Shown here one piece after another: positions 1 to 7,338 of a stretch of DNA of 20,877 nt. The DNA is taken from positions 1-20,877 of the forward strand of contig CAZFVV010000092.1 of the NCBI GenBank assembly GCA_964522165.1, written 5' to 3'. The position numbers and the translations under genes are program-made. The notes beneath the pieces were generated by a model. It did not search any database. It was not told the DNA's origin and was given only the letters and a program-made list of their open reading frames with translations. Source of the DNA: JABWBP01 sp964522165. Lineage in GTDB: Bacteria > Calditrichota > Calditrichia > RBG-13-44-9 > J075. The stretch's first letter is position 1. Every line of letters starts with the position of its first letter.

Positions 1-1067
1 CGATTGAAGTAGTCTTGTATCTTCGCCGGGTCCTGCGTTTTCAGCAGAGCCAACTGGAGCAGCACGCGGGCCTTCGCCGGGTTGAGCTCCATCGACGCCA
101 CGGTCTTCAGTGCGTCGTCGTTCACCTCGATATTGCGCCTTATAATACCGCCATTGACCCTCGAAGACCGTACCACCACAACGCCCTTTGCCACCACGGC
201 TTTCACCGCCTCGAGCGCCGGCGCCGTCATGTTCCCGTCGCCGACTCCCGCGAGCACCAGCCCTTTGGCGCCCTTCTCGGCCGCCGAGGTGATGATATCG
301 GGAGACATGTTCGCGTGCGCATAGATGATATCCACTCGCGGCAGCCTGGTCACCCCATCGATGCTAAACTCGCTCTTGCTCGTGTGAACCTGTGCGGGGG
401 TGCGGTACCAGGTATTCTTGCCGAAGAGCGTCGCGCCGACCAGCCCGGCCTCGCCGGAACTCATCGTGCCGACATCGGTGGTGTGCGTCTTGACGATGTC
501 GTGCGCCGAATGGATATCGTCGTCCACAGTCACCAGCACGCCCCGTCCGCGAGCCCCCGGATCGCCCGCGATTGCCACGGCATTGTAGATGTTCAGCGGC
601 CCGTCAGCGCTCATCGCCGTGGACGGTCGCATGGAGCCGGTCAACACCACCGGTTTGTCGCTCTTGACCACGAGGTGCAGGAAATAGGAGGTCTCCTCCA
701 TCGTGTCCGTGCCGTGCGTGATCGCGACGCCGCTCACGTCCGCCTTGGCCACAATCTCGTTGACGCGCTTGCCGAGCTTCAGCCATACCTCATCGTTCAT
801 GTCCTGGCTGCCGATGCTCGCCACCTGCTCCCCGGTGACAACCGCGATGTCCTTGAGCTGGGGAACCGCGTTGATCAGGACGTCCACGCCGACCGCCCCG
901 GACTGGTAACCCGCTTCCGTCTGCGACTCCGCCGAGCCGGCAATGGTGCCGCCGGTGGCTATAATTACTACGTTGGGAAGTTTCTTAGCCTGGGCAAGGC
1001 CAGTCTGCCAGCCCGCAAAAATGAGCAGAATAAGAAACAGGATTAGAGACTTATACTGTGCTTTCAT
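1..1067 (-). CDS. ansB: Type II (periplasmic) L-asparaginase, C-terminus cut by window edge
   Basis: This enzyme hydrolyses L-asparagine to aspartate and ammonia, and the signal peptide places it in the periplasm. The reading frame is open from an ATG at 1067 to the left edge (355 full codons). Residues 1-25 form a signal peptide ending GLA-QA. The mature part aligns by eye with E. coli AnsB throughout: TGGTIAG with nucleophile Thr41, Tyr54, Ser87 in IGSQDMND, Thr120-Asp121 in THGTDTMEE, and Lys193 in VKTHTTD, so the whole catalytic set is present. The last visible residues, QDYFNR, match the end of AnsB (QIFNQY), so only about one residue and the stop are missing. The start is supported by AGGAG six bases upstream. 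It lies 135 bp downstream of the aspartase gene, with a repeat between. One 60-base line (61-120) counts about 68% GC, higher than several neighbours. Confidence 0.95.
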   Translation of the reverse strand, partial: MKAQYKSLILFLILLIFAGWQTGLAQAKKLPNVVIIATGGTIAGSAESQTEAGYQSGAVGVDVLINAVPQLKDIAVVTGEQVASIGSQDMNDEVWLKLGKRVNEIVAKADVSGVAITHGTDTMEETSYFLHLVVKSDKPVVLTGSMRPSTAMSADGPLNIYNAVAIAGDPGARGRGVLVTVDDDIHSAHDIVKTHTTDVGTMSSGEAGLVGATLFGKNTWYRTPAQVHTSKSEFSIDGVTRLPRVDIIYAHANMSPDIITSAAEKGAKGLVLAGVGDGNMTAPALEAVKAVVAKGVVVVRSSRVNGGIIRRNIEVNDDALKTVASMELNPAKARVLLQLALLKTQDPAKIQDYFN

Positions 1068-1090
1068 GATACACTCCTTTGGTTTAAGTT

Positions 1091-1190
1091 GTTAAACCCT
1101 TTCAGGATTTTTGAGCTCTCTGTTTTCTTTCTACCCAGGGTTCGCCTCCCTGCGAACCCTGGGCTATAATCTTTTACCGCTTCGCGGTAT
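1091..1190. repeat. Modular palindromic intergenic repeat, copy 1
   Basis: The unit has three parts in order: TTAAACCCTTTCAGG, then CCCAGGGTTCG...CGAACCCTGGGCTAT (inverted arms), then the small hairpin ACCGCTTCGCGGT at 1176-1188. The same order of modules recurs at 2852-2940, and in reverse at 2721-2837. It fills the gap between the aspartase stop and the asparaginase start. Confidence 0.75.
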
Positions 1191-1202
1191 TAATGGATAT
1201 GC

Positions 1203-2684
1203 CTACTTCCACTGGTACTTGCTCTTATCCAAATTGGTCAACTTGACCGGGTCGAGCAGTTCCGTGATTTGCGCTTCGGTCAGGATTTTCTTTTCCCGGA
1301 TGACCTCCAGGATCCCTTTACCGCTTTTGTAGGCTTCGTTGGCTAACTCGGTGGCCTTCTCATACCCCACAACGGGATTCAGGGCGGTGACGATGCCGAC
1401 CGTGGTTTCCATATAATGCGCCAGCACTTTTTCATTCACCGTGATGCCATCGATGCACCTAGTGCGGAACAGCTTTGAGACATTGAAGAGCAGGTGCTGC
1501 GATTCCATCGGCGCCAACCCGTTCAGCGGCTCGTAGGCGTTGAGCTGCAGTTGTCCGCTGTGAGCGGCAAGAGTGACCGCGTAGTCGTTCCCGATCACGC
1601 GGTAGGCAACGATGCCCACCACTTCGGGGACCACAGGGTTTACTTTGCCCGGCATGATCGACGATCCCGGTTGCAACGCGGGCAGATTGATCTCGGAGAG
1701 GCCGGCCCGAGGCCCGGAAGTGAGGAGGATCAGGTCGCTCGCAATCTTCGACATCTTGATCGCCAGACTCTTCAGCGCCGACGAATAGACCACGAATCCC
1801 TGCTGGTCCCAGGTAGCCGCCAGCATGTCGGTGGCCGGCACAATCGGCTTCTTGGTCAGTTTGGCCAGGTGCTCGGCGCATTTTTCCGGATAGCCCGCCG
1901 GCACGTTGATGCCGGTGCCGATGGCAGTCGCGCCCATATTGACTGCGTACAAATATTTCTCGGCGTCGCGCAGCAACTGGATTTCACCCTCCAGCGAGGC
2001 GGCGAAGGCGTGGAATTCCTGGCCGACCGTCATGGGCACGGCGTCCTGCATTTCGGTGCGCCCCATCTTCACGATTTCCAAAAAGGCGTCGCCCTTCATG
2101 CGGAAAGAGACGACCAGCTTTTGCAGTTCTTCGATCAGCTTGTCGTTGCGCAGCAGAAACGCCACCTTGATGGCCGTGGGGTAGGAGTCATTGGTGGACT
2201 GCGACATATTCAAATGATCGTGCGGCTCGACAAACTGGTACTCGCCCTTTTTATGGCCGGTTAATTCTAGCGCGATGTTAGCGAGCACCTCGTTGGCGTT
2301 CATGTTGGTGGAAGTGCCGGCGCCTCCCTGGTACCAATCGACCTGGAACTGGTCGTGGTATTTCCCGTCGAGCACCGCCTGGCAGGCTTTTTCAATGGCG
2401 GCGAGGGTTTCCGGCTTCATGGCGCCGACGTCAGTGTTGGCCCGGGCCGCCGCCAGTTTTACAATAGCCCACGCTTCCACATATCCGGGATAGTGGTTGA
2501 TCAATACCCCGGAGAGCTGGAAGTTTTCCAGCGCCCGGGCGGTTTGCACGCCGTAATAGGCCTCCGCGGGGATCTGTTTTTCACCCAAAAGGTCTTTCTC
2601 CACCCGGTATTTTTGTTGGGCAAAACCCGGTGAGAGAGACAGGATGAAAACAAACAAAACAACTATTCTAAAAACATGGTTCAT
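1203..2684 (-). CDS. aspA: Aspartate ammonia-lyase with N-terminal signal peptide
   Basis: Aspartase deaminates L-aspartate reversibly to fumarate and ammonia. The 493-residue product has the family signatures in order: KDLLGEKQIPAEAYYGVQT (about 30-48), GGAGTSTNMNANE (120-132), SQSTNDSYPTA (161-171), and the catalytic loop GSSIMPGKVNPVVPE (340-354) with the expected base Ser341. The PVVPEVV tail of that loop and the N-terminal signature favour aspartase over fumarase C. Unusually, residues 1-22 form a classic signal peptide: a short basic start, a run of hydrophobic residues (about 7-18), and SPGFA-QQ as a likely cleavage site. The homologous enzyme begins right after it, so the extension is an addition. 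E. coli AspA is about 478 residues and cytoplasmic. The start at 2684 has AGGAG eight bases upstream. It lies between dcu and ansB on the same strand. Confidence 0.93.
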   Translation of the reverse strand: MNHVFRIVVLFVFILSLSPGFAQQKYRVEKDLLGEKQIPAEAYYGVQTARALENFQLSGVLINHYPGYVEAWAIVKLAAARANTDVGAMKPETLAAIEKACQAVLDGKYHDQFQVDWYQGGAGTSTNMNANEVLANIALELTGHKKGEYQFVEPHDHLNMSQSTNDSYPTAIKVAFLLRNDKLIEELQKLVVSFRMKGDAFLEIVKMGRTEMQDAVPMTVGQEFHAFAASLEGEIQLLRDAEKYLYAVNMGATAIGTGINVPAGYPEKCAEHLAKLTKKPIVPATDMLAATWDQQGFVVYSSALKSLAIKMSKIASDLILLTSGPRAGLSEINLPALQPGSSIMPGKVNPVVPEVVGIVAYRVIGNDYAVTLAAHSGQLQLNAYEPLNGLAPMESQHLLFNVSKLFRTRCIDGITVNEKVLAHYMETTVGIVTALNPVVGYEKATELANEAYKSGKGILEVIREKKILTEAQITELLDPVKLTNLDKSKYQWK

Positions 2685-2720
2685 GGTGACTACTCCTTTT
2701 GGTTTGGTTTAACATTTTTT

Positions 2721-2837
2721 TACCGCAACGCGGTTTTAGAACACAGCCCAGGAGCTTGCCCCGGAAGGCCGGGGTTCGACATTAGGAGAACCCTGGGTAA
2801 CGAAATACCATATTTTTCCTAAACCCTGAAGGGGTTT
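2721..2837. repeat. Modular palindromic intergenic repeat, inverted copy
   Basis: Here the modules run in the opposite order from the copies at 1091-1190 and 2852-2940: ACCGCAACGCGGT, then AGCCCAGGAGC...GAACCCTGGGT, then AAACCCTGAAGGGGTTT at 2821-2837. It forms a head-to-head pair with the next copy, directly upstream of the aspartase gene. Confidence 0.65.
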
Positions 2838-2851
2838 CACAAGGCGTGGCT

Positions 2852-2940
2852 GTTAAACCCTTTCAGGGTTTTCATTCATTTGGACTCTTCATTTTCCCAG
2901 GGCGTTGCCCTGGGCTATGGTGTTTAACCGCTTCGCGGTA
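2852..2940. repeat. Modular palindromic intergenic repeat, copy 2
   Basis: The modules are GTTAAACCCTTTCAGGGTTTT, then CCCAGGGCGTTGCCCTGGGCTAT, then ACCGCTTCGCGGT at 2927-2939, in the same orientation as the copy at 1091-1190. The 487-bp gap between dcu and aspA (2685-3171) consists mainly of this copy, its inverted partner and the cloverleaf element. I saw no gene in that gap. Confidence 0.75.
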
Positions 2941-2978
2941 TTCTTTAGAGTGCAACAGCCCTTCCCCCATAGATATCA

Positions 2979-3152
2979 AGCTAAAAAGAGCACAGGTTGA
3001 TATTCCCCGCCTTGATAAGGAGGGGACAGCGTCGTGAAGCGTTCAGCAAACGACGCAGGGGTGGTTGGCGCTGCTCCAACCGGGATAACCACCCCTGATT
3101 TTCTCGCTGGACGCTTCGAAAATCGGTCCCCTCCTTATTAAGGCGGGGAAAT
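2979..3152. repeat. Cloverleaf MITE-like element, copy 1
   Basis: The core (3002-3152) has inverted ends CCCCGCCTTGATAAGGAGGG and, reading in from the right, CCCCGCCTTAATAAGGAGGG. Inside are two hairpins, GCGTCGT...ACGACGC (3029-3056) and GATTTTC...GAAAATC (about 3097-3124). Their loops, GAAGCGTTCAGC and GCTGGACGCTTC, are nearly complementary to each other. A further GGGGTGGTT / AACCACCCC stem lies between them, so the whole can fold into a cloverleaf. It starts about 20 bp beyond the dcu stop codon. The left flank 2979-3003 resembles, reversed, the right flank of the gapped copy at 14142-14168. No coding capacity was seen. Confidence 0.8.
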
Positions 3153-3171
3153 TTTGGAACAATCGGATTCT

Positions 3172-4503
3172 TCAATTTATCAACCCGCTAATAATCAACG
3201 CAAAAACCGTCGCTGAAATGGTGGTGACCAGGCCGGGCAGCATGAAACTGTGGTTCAGCAGGTATTTCCCGATGCGGGTGGTTCCGGTCTGGTCGAAGGA
3301 TACCGCCGCTAAAATGGTTCCGTAGGTGGGCAGGAAAAAATAGCCGTTGACCGCCGGGTATACCGCGATAAGGGTGGCCGCCGGCAAACCCAGCGCCACC
3401 GCCACCGGCAGCAGCGTCACCACCGTGGCGGCCTGGCTGAACAGCAGCATGGAGAGCACGAACAATCCCAGGGCAAATACCCAGGGCGCCTGTTGAATGA
3501 CCCCGGAAATCCCGGCGACAATCTCCGCCCGGTTCCCTTCAAAAAAGGAAGAACCCATCCAGGAGACTCCCAGGATGGAGATCACCGCCACAATCCCGCC
3601 TTTCATAATGCTGCCCTTCACCGCCTCATCGGCTTTGGCTTTGAAAAAAAGCATCATCAGGCCGGCGGCGGCTAACATGATGATCATAATCGCCTGGCCC
3701 ATGTCCACCTGGCCGGTTTCTAATTTTCCCTCGCCGAGCATCTGGTACTGCGGGCGCAACTCCGGCACAATGCCGATGACGACCACGGAGAGGATCGCCA
3801 GCAGGAACAGCAGGTTGGAGCCGCGGGCGTTGCGCAGTTTTTCGCCGGACAGTTCGATCTCGGCGCTCTTTTCGGCAATTTTCCCGGACTTCAGCCTTTC
3901 CTGGTAGATGGGGTCTTCGCTCAATTTTTTCCCTCTCCAGGCCACCGATAAGGTCCCGGCAATCACCCCTAACAGGGTCGCCGGGATGATCACGATGAGA
4001 ATATCCAGCAGGCTGGTCTGAAAAGAAGCCAACGCGGCTAACAGGGCGACGGAAGCGGCGCTGATGGGCGAGGCGATCAGTCCATGCTGAGCGGCAATCA
4101 CGCTGATGGAAAGCGGCCTTTCCGGGCGGATGCCCGCTTTGGCGGAGACCTCGGCAATCACCGGCAACAAGGCATAGATCACGTGCTGGGTTCCACTGGC
4201 GAAAATCAGAATGTAGGTGACCAGGGGAGCGACGAAGGTAATGTACTGCGGCTTTTTCTTCATAATTTTACCGGCGAGGGAGACCAGGTAATCCAACCCC
4301 CCGGCGGCCTGCATGGCTGCCAGGGCGGTAATCACCGCAATGATCATTCCCAGCACGATGCCGGGCGGGGAGCCGGGAGGAAGTTGGAAAAGGAACACAA
4401 AAATCAGCAGGCCGATGCCGCCAATCGTCCCCAACCCAATGCCGCCCACCCGCGCGCCGATGACGATACAGGTTAGCAGAATCAACAGTTCAAGCCACAT
4501 CAT
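3172..4503 (-). CDS. dcuA: Dcu-family C4-dicarboxylate transporter (DcuA/DcuB type)
   Basis: Members of this inner-membrane family carry fumarate, malate and aspartate inward, usually in exchange for succinate, and support fumarate respiration. The 443-residue length is typical. Characteristic stretches are GARVGGIGLGTIGGIGLL (17-34), AMQAAGGLDYLV, QYITFVAPLVTYI, LLPVIAEVS, GIRPERPLSISV, ASPISAASVALLAALA, and LSEDPIYQERLKSGKI in the central cytoplasmic loop. Most of these are closer to DcuA, but SGTQHVIYALLP and the RPERP motif look more like DcuB, so the subtype and symbol are uncertain. About ten or more hydrophobic segments are present. Two adjacent ATGs occur at 4503 and 4500; AGGAG six bases before the first supports 4503. 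Its position directly upstream of exported aspartase and asparaginase suggests it handles fumarate or aspartate made outside the cytoplasm. Confidence 0.92.
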   Translation of the reverse strand: MMWLELLILLTCIVIGARVGGIGLGTIGGIGLLIFVFLFQLPPGSPPGIVLGMIIAVITALAAMQAAGGLDYLVSLAGKIMKKKPQYITFVAPLVTYILIFASGTQHVIYALLPVIAEVSAKAGIRPERPLSISVIAAQHGLIASPISAASVALLAALASFQTSLLDILIVIIPATLLGVIAGTLSVAWRGKKLSEDPIYQERLKSGKIAEKSAEIELSGEKLRNARGSNLLFLLAILSVVVIGIVPELRPQYQMLGEGKLETGQVDMGQAIMIIMLAAAGLMMLFFKAKADEAVKGSIMKGGIVAVISILGVSWMGSSFFEGNRAEIVAGISGVIQQAPWVFALGLFVLSMLLFSQAATVVTLLPVAVALGLPAATLIAVYPAVNGYFFLPTYGTILAAVSFDQTGTTRIGKYLLNHSFMLPGLVTTISATVFALIISGLIN

Positions 4504-4559
4504 GGCAGACTCCTTCGCTCTTTACCTATAAAAATTTTCTTTTTATCCATAATTCAGAT

Positions 4560-4598
4560 TTAGTGAGTGGTGAGTGGAGAATGGTGATTGGCAAGTGA
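4560..4598. repeat. Short GTGA/GTGG-rich imperfect repeat
   Basis: This stretch is built of degenerate GTGAGTGG / GTGGAGAATGG units (TTAGTGAGTGGTGAGTGG and following). It lies between the gltS stop codon and the dcu start and has no coding potential. Confidence 0.5.
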
Positions 4599-4621
4599 AG
4601 GGGCTGAATACCACCCACCTT

Positions 4622-5821
4622 TTAGCGCCAGCGGGCGAGCACCTGCACAAAACCGCTGAGCACAATCGCATTGGCTAAGCTGACCATAAACGATCCCACG
4701 ATCGGAACGAAAAGAAACGCCCGGGCCGACCAGCCGTAGCGTCTGGCGAGCGCCTCCATATTGATCAGCGCCGTGGGGGTGCCGCCCAGCCCAAAACCGG
4801 TCTGTCCCGCGGCCAGCAGTACTGCATCGTAATCGCGGCCCATCACCGGGAAGGTTACCCGGGTGACGAACAGCCACATCAATACCGCCTGCCCGAGCAG
4901 AATGACCAGCATCGGTCCCGCCAGCGCGGCCAGATCCCAGAGCTTCAGGCTCATCAGGGCCATGGCCAGGAAGAGCGAGAGCGCCACGCTCCCGGCAAAG
5001 TCGAGCGCGCCCGAATCGATATCGCGCTGTTTGAACAGCGAGAACAGGTTGCGCAGAACTACGCCGGCAAAAAGCGTCCACACAAAAGGCGGTACTGTGA
5101 ATGCCGGGCTCTCGGTCTTCAGGAAGAGCCAGTTTCCCAGCGCGGTACAGGTCGCCATCAAAAATATTGAGGTAATAAGGCGATCCGGTGTGAAAGGTTC
5201 TTTTGCCTCCGCTGCGTCGTTCAAACCCGGCTCACGCTTAGCGCCCAGTTCGCGACCGCGCACCTGCGTGGTGAGGCGCTTTCCCACCGGGCCGCCCAGC
5301 AGGCCTCCCAGCACCAGCCCGAAAGTTGCCGCCGCCAGCCCAATGCCCGTAGCCGCGGAAAATCCGTAGCTTTCGCTGAACTTTGCGCCCCAGGCCGCGG
5401 CGGTGCCATGGCCGCCGGACATGCTGATCGAACCGGTAAGCAGTCCCACCAGAGGATCAGCCCCCAGTGCGAGCGCCAGCCCCACTCCGAGCACATTCTG
5501 CAATACAATTACAACCACCACAGTACCAAAGTATAAAAGCAGCGCCGATCCGCCCCGGGCAATCAGGCGCAAGTCCGCGGAAAGTCCCACCGTGGCAAAA
5601 AACGCCAGCAGCAGCGGGGGCTGCAACGAGGTGTCAAAAGTAAATTCCATCCCCGCCATTTGCAGCAGGGCGACCGCAATTGCCGGGATCAAACCGCCGA
5701 TAACCGGCGCCGGAATCGAATATTCTTGCAAGAGCCGCACTTTGGCGATAATCAAACGGCCCACGAACAATGCCAGCGCCGCAAAGGCGAGGGTGCCGGC
5801 GGGAGTGAAATGCCATTGCAT
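4622..5821 (-). CDS. gltS: Sodium/glutamate symporter
   Basis: GltS imports glutamate with Na+ across the inner membrane. The 399-residue length matches E. coli GltS (about 400), and both pseudo-repeat signatures are visible: SISMSGGHGTAAAWG (131-145) in the first half, and AGQTGFGLGGTPTALINM in the second. Other family stretches are SIPAPVIGGL (35-44), LLAFFATVGLSADL (71-84), ATFGLVLGGLLGGPVG (165-180), and SLFLAMALMSLKLWDLA. The central loop (about 183-212) is hydrophilic as expected. The start at 5821 has only a weak Shine-Dalgarno site (GAG), but no better in-frame start is evident. Next to dcu, aspA and ansB, and with an exported glutaminase in the same window, it fits as the importer of glutamate released in the periplasm. 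Confidence 0.95.
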   Translation of the reverse strand: MQWHFTPAGTLAFAALALFVGRLIIAKVRLLQEYSIPAPVIGGLIPAIAVALLQMAGMEFTFDTSLQPPLLLAFFATVGLSADLRLIARGGSALLLYFGTVVVVIVLQNVLGVGLALALGADPLVGLLTGSISMSGGHGTAAAWGAKFSESYGFSAATGIGLAAATFGLVLGGLLGGPVGKRLTTQVRGRELGAKREPGLNDAAEAKEPFTPDRLITSIFLMATCTALGNWLFLKTESPAFTVPPFVWTLFAGVVLRNLFSLFKQRDIDSGALDFAGSVALSLFLAMALMSLKLWDLAALAGPMLVILLGQAVLMWLFVTRVTFPVMGRDYDAVLLAAGQTGFGLGGTPTALINMEALARRYGWSARAFLFVPIVGSFMVSLANAIVLSGFVQVLARWR

Positions 5822-5848
5822 AGAGCATTCTCATTATGATATTATGCC

Positions 5849-5979
5849 AATTAAGAGTTGGCACTGAAAGACGCTGAATCTTATGATTTTCGCTGAAAAC
5901 GAATCCATTTTTGACCATTTTTGCATAGGTTTGCCATAAAAATCAGTGTATATCTGCGTCAAAAATCCAACTCTTAATT
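5849..5979. repeat. 131-bp element with perfect 13-bp terminal inverted repeats
   Basis: AATTAAGAGTTGG at 5849-5861 is repeated exactly inverted as CCAACTCTTAATT at 5967-5979. The interior has no ORF and contains ATCAGTGTATATCTGCGTC-like sequence. It lies upstream of gltS. Together with the cloverleaf copy at 6014-6167 it fills the 354-bp gap 5822-6175, which holds no gene. Confidence 0.65.
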
Positions 5980-6013
5980 CGCATATATTGTTGGCGTATT
6001 GTCGCCATTTCAA

Positions 6014-6167
6014 AATTCTCCTCCTTTGGTAAGGAGGAGACAGATTTTCGAAGCGTTCAGCGAGAAAATCAGAGGTGGTTGGATGTGTTTTGGGCTCTCA
6101 ACCACCCCTGCATCGTTCGCTGGACGCTTCACGATGCTGTCCCCTCCTTGAAATAGGGCGGGGAATT
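6014..6167. repeat. Cloverleaf MITE-like element, copy 2 (opposite orientation to copy 1)
   Basis: This aligns along its full length with the reverse complement of the element at 3002-3152. The outer arms are AATTCTCCTCC...GGTAAGGAGG and CCCCTCCTTG...GGGCGGGGAATT. Hairpin one is GATTTTC-GAAGCGTTCAGC-GAGAAAATC. Hairpin two is GCATCGT...ACGATGC around the loop GCTGGACGCTTC. A GGTGGTT / AACCACC stem lies between. Compared with copy 1, the G-C pair in GCGTC/GACGC has become A-T on both sides (GCATC/GATGC), which keeps the pairing. It ends 8 bp beyond the stop codon of the AI-2E permease gene. Confidence 0.8.
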
Positions 6168-6175
6168 ATGCACCT

Positions 6176-7201
6176 TTATTTCGCCTGAACACCTTCTTCT
6201 CGACCGCTATGGGTTGGTGCGGTTTGCTCCGCCTCGGCGTACTCCTGGTACATCCGCGACAGCACCATGGTCAGGGGAACGCCGAGGATAGTTCCCATGG
6301 GTCCCAGCGCCCAGGTCCATATTATCAGCGAGAGCACAATCAGCAGAAAGGAAACTTCCAGCCCTTTTTGCATGAAGCGCGGTTTGATCACATTCTCGGA
6401 CAGGGAGTTGATCAGGAAAAACCCGACCACCACGATGAGCGCCTTGCCCCAGCCGAATTCCAACAGCGCCAGCAGCGCCGGGGGAAGCAGGGAGATGAAG
6501 AGACCGAAAGTGGGAACGAAATTGAACAGAAACGACAGCACCCCCCACATCACCGGGAAATCCACCCCCAGCACCAGGAGAAGAATGGTATTGCAGACCC
6601 CGACGATCAGGCCGATGAGGGAAACAATGGCCATGTATTTCCGCACGTCCTTGCCGAACAGGAAGTAGCGCGACATCGCCCCTTTGGATTCCCCTTCCTG
6701 CTGTAATTTGCGAAGATGCCCGGCGGCTTCGATGAGGATAAACACCACGATCAGGATAATTACCAGCGACATGCTTACCATGCCCAGCCCGGCGGAGAGC
6801 ACCTTGCTGGCCAACTCCATGATCTGTTCCGGCTGCATCTTGAACCCGGAAAACAAGGCGGGAGCGTCAATCCCCATTCTGGCTATAAATGCTTCCAGCG
6901 AATCCCGCACCTCTGCCAGGCGCGGCTGGTAGGCCGGCAACTGGTCAATCAACCGCGCGATCGATACCCCGAGGAGGGCGGAAAGCGCCAGGCCCCCGAA
7001 AATGACCGCCAGGATGGTAATAGTAACCGCCAGGCCGGGTCGCGCCCCCTTGCGGATAGCCCATTCCATAAACGGCGTCACCGACATGGCCAGCAGAAAA
7101 GACAGCAGGATAAGGTTTACCACCGGGGCGGCAAAGTGCATTCCGCCAACAATGAACATGCCCGCCGCCAGCGTGACCAGCGGGTTTCTGAGCGATTGCA
7201 T
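6176..7201 (-). CDS. AI-2E family transporter (PerM/YdiK-like membrane protein)
   Basis: This 341-residue polytopic inner-membrane protein has the AI-2E / UPF0118 layout. There is an N-terminal pair of membrane segments with FLLAMSVTPFMEWAIRKGARPG (about 35-56; compare the family's L.P....L.RRG.....) followed by two more segments. A soluble stretch follows (about 90-135, with DQLPAYQPRL). The C-terminal membrane block contains FLFNFVPTFGLFISLLPPALLAL, FFLINSLSENVIKPRFMQ and GPMGTILGVPLTMVL, all typical. Named functions in the family include AI-2 export (TqsA) and Na+/H+ exchange, so the substrate cannot be told from sequence. The start at 7201 has GGAG nearby. It lies between a beta-barrel gene and gltS, separated from both by repeat elements. 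Confidence 0.9.
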   Translation of the reverse strand: MQSLRNPLVTLAAGMFIVGGMHFAAPVVNLILLSFLLAMSVTPFMEWAIRKGARPGLAVTITILAVIFGGLALSALLGVSIARLIDQLPAYQPRLAEVRDSLEAFIARMGIDAPALFSGFKMQPEQIMELASKVLSAGLGMVSMSLVIILIVVFILIEAAGHLRKLQQEGESKGAMSRYFLFGKDVRKYMAIVSLIGLIVGVCNTILLLVLGVDFPVMWGVLSFLFNFVPTFGLFISLLPPALLALLEFGWGKALIVVVGFFLINSLSENVIKPRFMQKGLEVSFLLIVLSLIIWTWALGPMGTILGVPLTMVLSRMYQEYAEAEQTAPTHSGREEGVQAK

Positions 7202-7244
7202 AATTTTCTCCGTACTATCTTGACAATATTAAATTCGGAATTTT

Positions 7245-7328
7245 GACAGGATTAACCGGATTTACTGGATACAGAATCATTCGTTTTTCAACATTTTCAT
7301 CCTGTATCATCCTGTATATCCTGTCTAA
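7245..7328. repeat. Inverted GGATTAACAGGAT-like repeat
   Basis: The left half reads GACAGGATTAACCGGATTTA with ACTGGATACAG after it. The right half reads CATCCTGTATCATCCTG and ATATCCTGTC, which is broadly its inverse. It lies 44 bp upstream of the AI-2E permease start and would form a long imperfect hairpin in its leader. Confidence 0.55.
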
Positions 7329-7338
7329 ATCTTTATTT

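Noticed and set aside
15..1046. Plus-strand 343-codon open frame over the left end
   Set aside because: It is a shadow of the asparaginase gene on the other strand. The translation has no family resemblance and is full of Arg and His, typical of antisense frames in GC-rich genes.
1494..2264. Plus-strand 256-codon open frame
   Set aside because: It is antisense to aspartase, whose motifs are unambiguous on the minus strand.
1203..2684. Fumarase C instead of aspartase
   Set aside because: The catalytic loop continues PVVPEVV, as in aspartases, rather than the PTQCEA pattern of fumarase C. The N-terminal signature and the asparaginase neighbour also fit aspartase.
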